Of a stretch of 64,000 nucleotides of DNA, positions 56,401-64,000 are shown piece by piece (the stretch's first letter is position 1; every line of letters begins with the position of its first letter). The notes under the pieces are model-generated. The model made no database searches. It saw only the letters and a program-made list of their open reading frames with translations, and was not told the DNA's origin. Both the position numbers and the translations under genes were made by a program. Location of the stretch: positions 7,006,001 through 7,070,000 of the forward strand of contig NC_071329.1 of NCBI RefSeq assembly GCF_010183535.1, read 5' to 3'. This DNA is from Caenorhabditis remanei (taxonomy: Eukaryota > Nematoda > Chromadorea > Rhabditida > Rhabditidae).

Positions 56401-59400
56401 CCCCCTCCTGTAATGATACCACAGTTGTTGAAAATCGCGAAAAGTAGAGGGTTGAAAGGCGTTTTAGTGGCACCACTGTGGAAAAGTCATCCGTCTTACC
56501 AAGCCCTCGTTGATAGCTCAGGCAGATTTGTTAGATACGTAAGGGATTATATAATTTATGAGAAAAACGACAACATCTTTATACCGGGAGAAGGGTCGAA
56601 GTACTGCGAGGCTACAGATTCCAAATTCTGTAGATCCGAGTTCATTTTGGCATTTTTAGATTTCTCACAATAGGCCCCAGGCTTTGCATTGTTTCTACCT
56701 ACTTACACGACGTTAAAGCTATTTTTTGAATAAAAGCTGTAATATAAACCCCTTTTTCGAAGTGATGAAACAGAAAAACTTATTCTCTTGGAGCGTAGAG
56801 GAAAGAGAATATTATGTTTTTCGTTGAAGAACGGAGAAAAAGGAGGCGCGATGTTTAAAGGCGCACGCCTTTTGCGGTCGTTAGGGTCCCGCAACGCTCA
56901 CGTTCGACGGGCGTGAAATTTGAATATGAAAGTCATTCTACGTTGTTTAACGAGTGTCCCAGCCCACCCACCCAGTGAAAGAGAGACAAAGAACGAGGAA
57001 ATGATATAACTAACGTGTATTTTCAGAAGGAGTCAAGAGATCGTTCATCGAGGAGCTCCAGATGAAAGTGGGGAGCGAGTTTTTACCACACATAGAAACT
57101 CTGAAAGCTGTGCCATTCGATTCGAAAGCGATGTCGACCGCCAAAGCCTACAAGGAAGAGAACGAGAAGAGGAATCTGTGGATTGCGCAGAGGAATCTTC
57201 CAGTGGACGAGTCGTCTCTGCTGCTGTATCTTGTCGATAAAGCGAAGAGAATCGGAAGTAGTGCATTGACAAGGATTTCAGCCGCTTATCAGACAGCAAA
57301 CGAGAGTTTGTCCACCATTGGATCGTCCTTCGTGTCAGATCTCATCAGGTCAAAGAGAAGAGAGGAAATCCAGTCAAGAAAGAAGACGGTCGAAGTGACG
57401 GTTGAAGACGTTTCGAAGATAGTAGAGTTGGCGATGAAAGAGGACAGTCCGGCGAAAGATCGGGACGCTCTCTTGGCGGTTTTATCCTTCAACGTGATGC
57501 TGAGGGCATCGGAAGCGGCTGAAATTAAGTGGAGCGGAGTAAAGCAGAAGGATGGAATGATGGAAGTGTTCGTTGAAAGGGCTAAAAACGATCAGATGGG
57601 GTTAGGAAGACATTCCTTCTTTAACTACGCACCAGGAAGCGACACCGACATTTTGATGTGTAGATGGAGACTCCGGACGAAGGGAAAGTGCCCGTACGTG
57701 TTCTCGAATCTCGACGGGTCGGACAAACTGTCAGCTCAATCGATTTCTGCTCTATCGACGAAGATGCTGAAAGCGATAGGGAAACCAGGAGCGACGCATC
57801 ACTGCTTCAGAAGAGGAGGAGCAAATCACATGAGGGCGAGCGGACACTCAATGGAGGAGATTCAAACTAGAGGAAGGTGGAGGTCGCTGGTCGGACTGCA
57901 GAGGTATATCAAGGATGTGCCGCGGGCACAAGGATGTTCACATCCACAAGAGATGCTCGAAGATCAAGTCGAGGACGACGAAGAATTCGAGTATAATAAA
58001 TAATTGTTTAATTCTTTCTTGTTTGTTTTTGTTGAGTTAGACTAACGCACCTGTATCATTTCTATCATTTTCTGCATCTGTATCATTTCTCTCTATGGAT
58101 CTCCCCGAATTTCTCTCATATCATGTTACATTCTAGTTTTTTTGTTACGTACGAGTGTACAATTCAGGTTAACAAACGACCTACTTACACGACGTTAAAG
58201 CTATTTTTTGAATAAAAGCTGTAATATAAACCCCTTTTTCGAAGTGATGAAACAGAAAAACTTATTCTCTTGGAGCGTAGAGGAAAGAGAATTGAAGTTT
58301 AGGCATAGATAAAAAGTGAATGAAAGTAACCAGAATACAAGATTTAACAAAAAAACATAACAATTTCGGAAGAAAATAGAGAAAAATGGAGAAAGAAATG
58401 TGACTAATGAAGAGTAGAAAAATCTTCCCGCTTCTTCGAGAGGACTACACGGCCGCGCAATTTCTCTTCCATTTCGGAAAATCGCGCTAGATTACTGTAA
58501 TTTTAAAGACATTCCCTGAATTTCAGAGTGATCCAAGAGCAATTCTGAACTCTGAAAACAATGCGACAATAAACGGAGGGAATGGATATGTTTTTGACAC
58601 ATATTTAACAAAATCTGTCAAAAATGCGTGGCAAGTTGCGGAGAAAGCAAAACAGAAAGGTGTATGGATAATTGGAACGGACGCTTCTTGGGATCTTCGG
58701 AGGCAACCTGAAGAGTTTGATCTTCAACAGAATGACATAACTGGGTTCACTTATCGAGCAAATAAATCGGATCTGAAAGACCATGGATGGTATAAAATAG
58801 ATGAGAAGAAACAGTTAGTTGGAATGGAGTTTCATGGAGATCTCGCGGAATCTGATAACAAAAAGAAAGATGAAATCTCTGAGAAAGACGATGACTTTCT
58901 GATTCTTGGATTCATCTATCTCCCACTAACAGTTGCCACGTCATTCCTCTCTCTTTACTCTGAATATCCGGTAGCTGCTTCCACATATCTCGGTGTGGAT
59001 TCTAATGTGACACCGTTGAAAGTGAGTATTTGATCTTATTCCAATACTTGTCATACACTATTTTCAGTTGTCTCTCTTCTTCGATTTTATGTTAGCAACG
59101 TGTACATCTCGTGACCAATTCATTAGGAACAAACTAGGATTTCATATAAAAGTGTCTGAAAATGAGAAGGATAGATCAAATGCAAGGAAGCAAATTTATA
59201 GAAAACTGAGTGAATACAAGGGGAGAGTTGGTTAGTTTATCGTTGTTGTTAGTACGATATTTTATAGTTACTTAATTCCAGAAATACTTGACATCACAAA
59301 CTTCAAATACAAAGATTTCCCAGTCACTGAAAGAAACTACAATCAACTTTCAACCCATCTCTATAAGTCTCTGCCCACAAACCCCGATGTGGAACGAGTT

Positions 59401-61013
59401 CTTCGAAGTATTCTCAGTTTGGATTCTGAATCTTTCATTTCAAGAACTCTATACTCTCTTCGAGACCAGATTCAAACTGAGTCGTCAGAAAAATTCCTTG
59501 AGATGATTTTCACTGCTTCTCTTGCTCTCTCACTGGCTTCTGATGGTAAAGGTGGCTTGAGGAATGGTCCAGCCAAGAATCCAAAATTTGAAAAGCTGAT
59601 GGAAGGGAATGAAAAGAAAACTTATTTACTGGAAATCTTCGATGAGATATTGAACAATTGGATTGATGATCCAAGTCGGATGATTCGGGCAGCAAGACAT
59701 TTAGAGACAGCTGCACAGAAGTGTATTCACGAAATGGTTGATGAATTGTGTGATACGGTAATCATAAAACCAGCAGAAATTAAAACAGATTCAATATTTA
59801 CAGAGAACTCCAATATTATTAAAATCGGATGACCCCAGTCAATCCTCTGCTACCGTGACGGCTCCAGTGCGAATCGATTTCTTCGGTGGCTGGCTTGATA
59901 CTCCGCCAATATTCTTTGGTATGGAGAATGCTGCAGTTGTCAATATGGCTATCCAGTTGGATGGAAAGAACCCCATCAGTTGCCATGTCGTCAAAACCAA
60001 TTCTCCGAACATCCAACTCTGTCAAGACGGAACTTCAATCTACATTCAAACCGACGAAGAACTCCTCTACATGCACAACAAACCATCTGAAACTGGAGCA
60101 CTCGTGTGTGCTTGTATCGTGTCTCTTGGTTTCCGTTCGCTCTCTTCGCTATTCCAAACTCTGCAATGTATCGGATTGAGGATAGAAACTAGATCTGATC
60201 TACCTCATGGCTCTGGTCTGGGAACATCTTCCATCATGGCGTGTACTATTCTGAAAGCGATTTGTGCACTTGGAAAAGTATCCGAGGAGAATTTCGGGAT
60301 TGAAGATCAAATTGTGCATACGGTAGGTCAATATAGTTCTGGAAGGATTCTCACTTTTTTTTGCAGGTACTCCGAGTCGAGCAGATTATGACTACTGGTG
60401 GAGGGTGGCAAGATCAATTTGGAGCAATGTACGGTGGACTCAAAAAGTGTTACTATCAGAAAGGAAATGGAATACGGTACACGCCGATTCCACTGTCACC
60501 TAGAGTCATAGAACTTCTGGAAACCCGTCTCCTTCTTGTCTATACTGGGAAGACCCGTCTGGCTAAAAATCTCCTGCAAGAAGTAATTCGAAACTTTTTC
60601 ACTTGTATCGAAACGAAACGGAGGTTAGGGGAAATGACGGAAGCAGTGGAAGAGTTTTCCAGTAGGATTGAAACAGGAGGTGTTGCAGTTGAGTTGTTGG
60701 AGCAATATGATAAAACAAAGAATTTCATGACAAGATGTGAGCCGCCGATAGTGGCGAGTATGTTGGAACAGTTGAAAGAGTAGGTGAAACAGTCGATGGG
60801 AAGAACGGAAATCTTTTTTCCAGACAAAATCTGATTGAAGTGGGCTGGGCTGCTGGTGCAGGTGGCGGTGGTTTCGTATACCTCTGGCTAACGGACAACA
60901 CCCCGGCATCCTCTGTCAAGAAGTTTCTGGAATCCTCACCCCGTTTTTCTGCAATGACGTGTCACCAAATCACAATTGCACTGGTACACCCTGTCACCTT
61001 ACAACTGAATTGA
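53475..61013 (+). CDS. L-fucokinase (FCSK-like, GHMP kinase domain)
   Basis: Eight exons, 53475-53538, 53588-53787, 58527-59021, 59068-59230, 59282-59757, 59804-60322, 60367-60779 and 60824-61013, total 2,520 bases (839 residues; human FCSK about 1,084). The N-terminal nucleotidyl-transferase-like part has DVGSGGSALNALI, and the middle has YLGVDSNV..KLSLFFDF. The C-terminal GHMP kinase has APVRIDFFGGWLDTPP, the ATP loop LPHGSGLGTSSIMA, TTGGGWQDQFG, LLLVYTGKTRLAKNLL and GAGGGGF. The enzyme phosphorylates free L-fucose in the cytosol for GDP-fucose salvage. Intron 2 (53788-58526) holds a complete PAT-like retrotransposon, with donor and acceptor intact, so the gene may still work. A CTCTGCGTCTCT word near 53372, about 100 bases before the ATG, resembles a motif common in worm promoters. 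Confidence 0.9.
53794..53943 (+). repeat. A1, left split direct repeat of the PAT-like element
   Basis: 150 bp, apparently identical to A2 at 56805. It contains a small palindrome (AAAGGCGCACGCCTTT) and the CpG-rich word TAGGGTCCCGCAACG at 53871-53885. As the left terminus it probably carries the promoter for the genomic RNA. Confidence 0.92.
54081..54773 (+). CDS. PAT-like element Gag protein
   Basis: 230 residues from ATG at 54081. The N-terminal half is helical and charged (coiled-coil-like KKKEKDVEEEK and long Leu/Glu stretches). The C-terminal part is basic and ends in one CCHC zinc knuckle, C-F-K-C-x4-H-x4-C at about residues 206-219. Zinc knuckles bind nucleic acid and are found in PAT-group Gag. 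The stop is at 54771-54773, past the start of the overlapping RT frame. No disruption is visible. Confidence 0.85.
   Translation: MAEVLGGVSNEVLEKFGETILGKVADLIRDVGVDRKKKEKDVEEEKPPKVNSKGIQKNINFNVKLRNILTKAVALGELDEAVKEVLDLLKARNGELLLLDSDPSLLQTKEKLDALKAITGGTSEGLTNQSDMTSLLLLSNMAGGSNRDGGLHMESKRRRLEPYPGRHQWFRSESAYRGHGSARQNGGQGYGNSRDVKRSVKCFKCSQFGHYATDCEQRRYDFSRTFVRSD
54616..56673 (+). CDS. PAT-like element RT / RNase H polyprotein
   Basis: An open frame of 685 codons in the +1 frame relative to Gag, overlapping it over 54616-54773. How it is translated (frameshift, separate start or spliced RNA) is not visible. RT motifs: RMILDLSELNKG, TFDFKSGYHHIKIH (motif A), KGLPFGLATAPWLF (motif B) and YLDD at about residues 242-245 (motif C). 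RNase H: LLFTDASARGVGG (Asp at about 411), HSSAWRELTAV (Glu), VLVDSQAAV (Asp) and NVEADEASR (Asp). After it comes VDWFADAQNKK..RFFSRYPEFG, then WWVPPPVMIPQLL and VLVAPLWKSHPSY, the conserved region that follows RNase H in DIRS-order elements (often called the MT/DAM-like domain). All catalytic residues looked for are present. Confidence 0.93.
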   Translation: MEVLVKTEAKDTGTQGTSREASSASSAHSLDIMPQIVSKGGMIFPERLSEAIEFWENICSSEWVLSVIEDGYKIQLDSRITLPEPQGLRPSVLRHKEFLFAEIERLEKEGVLDRSDGLPRVVSPLHVVEQGKKKRMILDLSELNKGLVPPRFKLENMKTAWPFLENANFAATFDFKSGYHHIKIHRDSRDLLSFSLSNPPAAPYFSFKGLPFGLATAPWLFTKIFKVLVRKWRAEGIKMFLYLDDGLIVGETEYEVARASRRVRGDLAEAGVCVAEEKSFWVPDAKFTWLGYECDLVAREVRGTEKRMVTWQSVLDELRRSVAPSVLDRMKFLGCLASFELVAGDVGVGRARWLMQTVGESQKKMESKNTRKEKSPGEIREIEFWKVHGEELLKRSLLEIEPFFDFLLFTDASARGVGGLLKDKKGCVLWKMSEIGDSNFEEHSSAWRELTAVDVASARLIGHVRGSIQVLVDSQAAVSVLRRGSMKPELHALAERVWKNFESIGGCSFLWIPREQNVEADEASRNFDFDDWGIADRVFKQAQRLWGEIKVDWFADAQNKKTERFFSRYPEFGSSGVNVFEHIPRAERMGLAWWVPPPVMIPQLLKIAKSRGLKGVLVAPLWKSHPSYQALVDSSGRFVRYVRDYIIYEKNDNIFIPGEGSKYCEATDSKFCRSEFILAFLDFSQ
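56697..56810 (+). repeat. B1, internal split direct repeat
   Basis: 114 bp, starting ACCTACTTACACGACG and ending GAGAAT, apparently identical to B2 at 58179. It overlaps A2 by the six bases GAGAAT. An AATAAA at about 56728 could act in polyadenylation. Confidence 0.92.
56805..56954 (+). repeat. A2, internal split direct repeat
   Basis: 150 bp apparently identical to A1. Together with B1 it forms the internal B1A2 block that reconstitutes the joined ends of a circular copy. It also places a second copy of any A-repeat promoter directly in front of the recombinase gene. Confidence 0.92.
57062..58003 (+). CDS. PAT-like element tyrosine recombinase (YR)
   Basis: 313 residues from the ATG at 57062. 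The frame is also open upstream to a TATTTTCAG acceptor at 57026, so the true 5' end may be spliced. The catalytic set is complete: Arg at about 148 (MLRASEAAEI), His-x-x-Arg at about 247-250 (HHCFRRGG), Trp at 273 (GRWRS) in the second His/Trp position, and Tyr at about 282 (LQRYIK). The enzyme cuts and joins one strand at a time through a 3'-phosphotyrosine and would insert circular element DNA at short matching sites. It lies between the internal A2 and terminal B2 repeats, downstream of RT. Confidence 0.92.
   Translation: MKVGSEFLPHIETLKAVPFDSKAMSTAKAYKEENEKRNLWIAQRNLPVDESSLLLYLVDKAKRIGSSALTRISAAYQTANESLSTIGSSFVSDLIRSKRREEIQSRKKTVEVTVEDVSKIVELAMKEDSPAKDRDALLAVLSFNVMLRASEAAEIKWSGVKQKDGMMEVFVERAKNDQMGLGRHSFFNYAPGSDTDILMCRWRLRTKGKCPYVFSNLDGSDKLSAQSISALSTKMLKAIGKPGATHHCFRRGGANHMRASGHSMEEIQTRGRWRSLVGLQRYIKDVPRAQGCSHPQEMLEDQVEDDEEFEYNK
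58179..58292 (+). repeat. B2, right split direct repeat of the PAT-like element
   Basis: 114 bp apparently identical to B1, ending GAGAAT, after which host intron sequence (TGAAGTTTAGG) resumes. It contains the same AATAAA and would supply the 3' end of the element RNA. Confidence 0.92.
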
Positions 61014-63388
61014 ACTGTTTCAAAGTAATAAATATTTGTATCTTCTTTCTCACATGCCTATTATATGACACCTACCTACAGATTTACGATGTGCGTTTTC
61101 TTTGGAAGGAGAAGAATATCATATCCGTTTTTATCAGTATTTCTGCGTGAATGTTTACAAACGACCGGAGAGAAATGTGTGAGATGGATGACCCTGGGAA
61201 GAAGAAGAAGATAATTTCAAGGTTGTCTTGTCAAAATTATGTATTTCAAAACTGTTGTACATATTGTTTATCATATCTCGCCGGTGTCGAAAACATATTC
61301 TTTCCCTTTTTGTCGTGATCTTGATAATTACGTCTTCTACGTGTGTGGTGGGAATTCAGATGAGATAGAGAGACCAATCAAAGATAACGAGCTAATTGAG
61401 GGAGACATGATGCCAACGGGGATTCTCAATTCTCACACCTTCTTATCCCTTCATTTGTCGATTACCCAACTTATGGGTCGTCAGGGCCGGTTTTGTTTCT
61501 TCGCCGGTGGTCTAGGAGAGTGATTGAACGGAAGGGAAAGAGAGACAAAATTGATGCTTTTTCAATTTGTCATTTTCATTTTCAAAACTGAGACCGGGGC
61601 AAGGTTTTGACATAGATACCAGAGGAGAAGTGCACGAAGAAAGTCTTCGTCCTAGTTTTGAAGTAGAAACGGAAAGTTCTGTAGAGGGGATGAGCTAAAA
61701 ATAGGTGAGGTGGACTATTGGAGGCACTGATAATCTTAGAAAAGGAAATAATTTTGTCGAGAGGCTCTCAATTTAAGGATCATCAGAAATGTTTGTTGGA
61801 GAATGTTATAATTTGAAACTGCAATTGGTTTTCAGAATACCTTCATTTATAACTATCTTATCAGTGTGGAAACTCTGTATGTCTCTGAGTATGTCCGGAT
61901 GTCCACACGCTAGAACTCCACTACGTCAGATCTGTTTTCCAGAGATTGCCATATTTTTTCTGAAAATCTGGAAACGTATTCAAAACCTATGACTTTAGCT
62001 TTCCAGTCATGACTGCTTCTGACAAATACTTCCAATGGACCATCCCTCAACCACCGTAATCCCTCCCTATATTTTCTTTTTTGATTCCAGTTTCCCATGG
62101 CCATTTGTTTCCATCTGTCAGTTTGAATATTCACTGATAAATCTGTTTTTATCACCGCCTTGGTCTTTCTTCATTGCCCAACCACCTTCCAAATAACAAC
62201 GGATCGTCAAAAATGCCAGCGTCCTCGTAAATCTTCACAGAATTCAACGCTAATCAGCACCCCCCCCCCCCTTCTCCTCCTAATCTCTCAAATTCAGAAT
62301 ATCTTCTCAATTTCTTCTTCTTCTCGGTGGTTTATCATCGTCATGCCGTTTTGAAGAACCCGTTCTCTTCTTTTCCACCGTCATCAACGTCTTCATGCCC
62401 CCATCCGACCCCTTCGACAGCTTGACTAATCCGTGTAAAGCCTCATCAATTCACTTTCAACCCATAATGAATTTCGGGTAGAAAGTCACTTTCCACTTTC
62501 GATATTGTTTACATGAAATCTTATGTGGACATCTGGATCTACAGATACACAGATCCCCAAAATCCAACCTCCTACAGTAACCCAAACCATCCGCACCCAT
62601 CCCAAACCTAAACCAATAATTCATTTCCTGAATTCGTTTCCCCACCTGTTCACCTCCTGCTGTGTGCGCCAAGCCTAAACACTTTATCAGTAGATTCGAT
62701 CAGTTTGACGGATAGATGCGCGCCTCCTCGAGAAAAAAACGTTGACAGGACCGAGAGGAGAAGAAGAACTGTGTTCTCTTTGATTGACGTCTTCTTCTTC
62801 TTTTTCTATTTTAATAGTTTCTACAAGTATGGCTACCGTAGTACCTGGCACCGTGCCGCCGAAGAAAGGATGTTTCGAAATAATTATCATATCAATTGAC
62901 AATGAATGATGGAGTATCCATCGGGAGTCTTCCCAACCACGCCTGCTTGTCTTCCCTCTACCGGTAGATGAATGATGCATCACCATATCTGTTTATCACT
63001 TGGTGGTGTCCATTGTCCTTCTTTGGTGTCTTGTCTCATCAGTAACCAAAGAATTTCATTGCAAAACAAGAGCCATCTCTTCATCTCCCAAGGGGACATT
63101 TACATCGATTCCATGTTTTGCTGGACGGGAGTTTTCTATCTCTTTCTTCATATGTTTTTCCTCCAATTATCCCGCACTTTTAAACTTTTCCGACATAATT
63201 GTTCGGACAGTTTCCTTTTGAAATGTTGCCGCCTTTGGGTGTCACTTCCGATGCGTTGTTATCTACTGTGCGGCATCTAGGTAACTATGTGTAGACGGAG
63301 AAAGTGGAAAAGCTGGAATTATTTAGGTTATTGTGGTTTGGAGAAATTAGGTGATTTAGGTAAATAAGAACGGCCGAGCAGAAAAAAT
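61014..63388. other. Noncoding region downstream of fucokinase
   Basis: No splice-consistent coding exon is seen on either strand. AATAAA near 61027 is a likely poly(A) signal for fucokinase. A GTCCGGATGTCC-like fragment lies near 61,895. A C12 run is at about 62260-62271, and pyrimidine-rich tracts follow. The region could contain the promoter of a gene beyond the right edge. Confidence 0.4.
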
Positions 63389-63802
63389 CAGACTTGTCAC
63401 GGGCCGGGCCGGGCCGGGCCGGGCCGAAATCAGGAAAAATTTTGGCCCGGCCCGGCCCGGCCCGGCCCGCCGGGCCAAACTCAGGAAAAATCTCGGCCCG
63501 GCCCGGCCCGGCTCTTTTGAAACATTTTGAGTTTTTGATTTTTTTTTGGAAATTTTAGGAAAAATGTGAATATGTATGATAATTTAAGCATTTTTACTCT
63601 TATTTTCCGAAAAATTTTAAATAAAATTTGGTAAAAACGGGTTCCCATTTTTTGAAATCAAGAAAAATTTCGGCCCGGCCCGGCCCGGCCCGGCCCGCCC
63701 GGGCCGAACTCAAGAAAAATCTCGGCCCGGCCCGGCCCGGGCCGGCCCGGCCCGGCCCGGCCCGAGGCCCGGCCCGGGCCGGCCCGATTTTTGACAAGTC
63801 TG
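63389..63802. mobile_element. Hairpin element with GGCCCG/CGGGCC arrays
   Basis: CAGACTTGTCA at 63389-63399 is mirrored by TGACAAGTCTG at 63792-63802. Next to each end are arrays of the pentamer GGGCC or its complement (63400-63425 in one orientation; 63443-63510, 63672-63710 and 63723-63790 mostly in the other). They are split by AAAAATCTCGGCCCG-like units and an AT-rich core of about 150 bp. Frames over the array read as Pro/Ala/Gly/Arg repeats and are not genes. There is no transposase. Confidence 0.75.
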
Positions 63803-64000
63803 GAAAAAATAAACAAAAACAGTCTTGTCTTCCGAGAAAAGTAAACATTGCTCATCTCTAATGTTGTTTCGAAAACTCATCATTTGAAAAACAAGGTTAT
63901 GGTTTCAAATAGAAACATGGTCAAATTAGAACCACTCGTTTAAGAACGTTTCAGAAAAGTCTAGGAAGTTAGATTCTACAGTAGGAAGTTTTCAAAAAAC

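Larger units (their letters stand above)
53794..58292 (+). mobile_element. PAT-like (DIRS order) tyrosine-recombinase retrotransposon, apparently intact
   Basis: A 4.5-kb element with split direct repeats: A1 (53794-53943), B1 (56697-56810), A2 (56805-56954) and B2 (58179-58292). A1 and A2, and B1 and B2, look identical base for base, which points to a recent insertion. Between A1 and B1 are Gag and a polyprotein with RT, RNase H and the DIRS-type C-terminal domain; between A2 and B2 is the tyrosine recombinase. The element edges and the B1/A2 junction share GAGAAT, and the host intron keeps one reconstructed GAGAAT, so no longer target duplication is evident. This fits insertion by site-specific recombination of a circular copy. 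It lies in the same orientation as the host fucokinase gene, in its second intron. Confidence 0.93.

Noticed and set aside
53794..58292. LTR retrotransposon or endogenous retrovirus
   Set aside because: There are no long terminal repeats, protease or DDE integrase; the repeats are split direct repeats and the integrating enzyme is a tyrosine recombinase.
63600..63861. Open frames encoding Pro/Ala/Gly/Arg-rich repeats
   Set aside because: They come from the GGGCC arrays; the frame is open on both strands only because the repeat lacks stops.
1..64000. CRISPR array or bacterial contamination
   Set aside because: No regularly spaced repeats with unique spacers, and all recognised genes have nematode-type introns.

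Overview
This is nuclear DNA of a Caenorhabditis-type nematode. Short introns with GT...TTTCAG borders, AT-rich noncoding DNA, trans-splice-like TTTCAG sites just before start codons, and the gene content all point there. ran-3 (RCC1), hel-1 (UAP56) and a GLG1-type gene together recall C. elegans chromosome II. That placement is from memory, and the species is not resolved.

Layout. 1-197 (+) is the tail of an unrecognised gene. 383-2018 (+) is a membrane-anchored histidine acid phosphatase. 2803-4905 (+) is an SLC2-like sugar transporter. 5288-9712 (-) is Golgi apparatus protein 1 (GLG1/ESL-1). 14050-14355 (-) encodes a small secreted peptide precursor with an allatostatin-C-like C-x7-C core. 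24517-45584 (-) is one large Shaw-like (Kv3) potassium channel gene. 46841-48783 (-) is ran-3. 49225-53275 (+) is a PYROXD1-type flavin oxidoreductase whose 2.4-kb fifth intron holds hel-1 on the opposite strand (50784-52580). 53475-61013 (+) is a fucokinase with a complete PAT-like tyrosine-recombinase retrotransposon (53794-58292) in its second intron. From about 61 kb on there is only noncoding DNA, ending in a GGCCCG-rich hairpin element.

Two systems stand out. (1) The channel gene has one T1 (tetramerisation) region fed by at least four alternative start exons, all compatible with one acceptor. This is followed by two complete tandem S1-S6 pore cassettes, each entered in the same reading phase and each with its own C-terminus. 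Both have a GFG selectivity filter and an S4 with few charges. (2) The retrotransposon is young: its split direct repeats (A1 ... B1A2 ... B2) look identical base for base. It carries Gag with a zinc knuckle, RT/RNase H with the DIRS-type C-terminal domain, and a YR with a full R-HxxR-W-Y set placed between the internal and right-hand repeats.

The noncoding DNA is full of palindromic non-autonomous (MITE-like) elements. One of them provides the stop codon of the acid phosphatase gene, and others carry CTTCCGA or GGCCCG arrays between short inverted ends. No tRNA, rRNA or CRISPR was recognised. Exon coordinates were read by eye from splice signals and frame continuity; a few may be off by a base.
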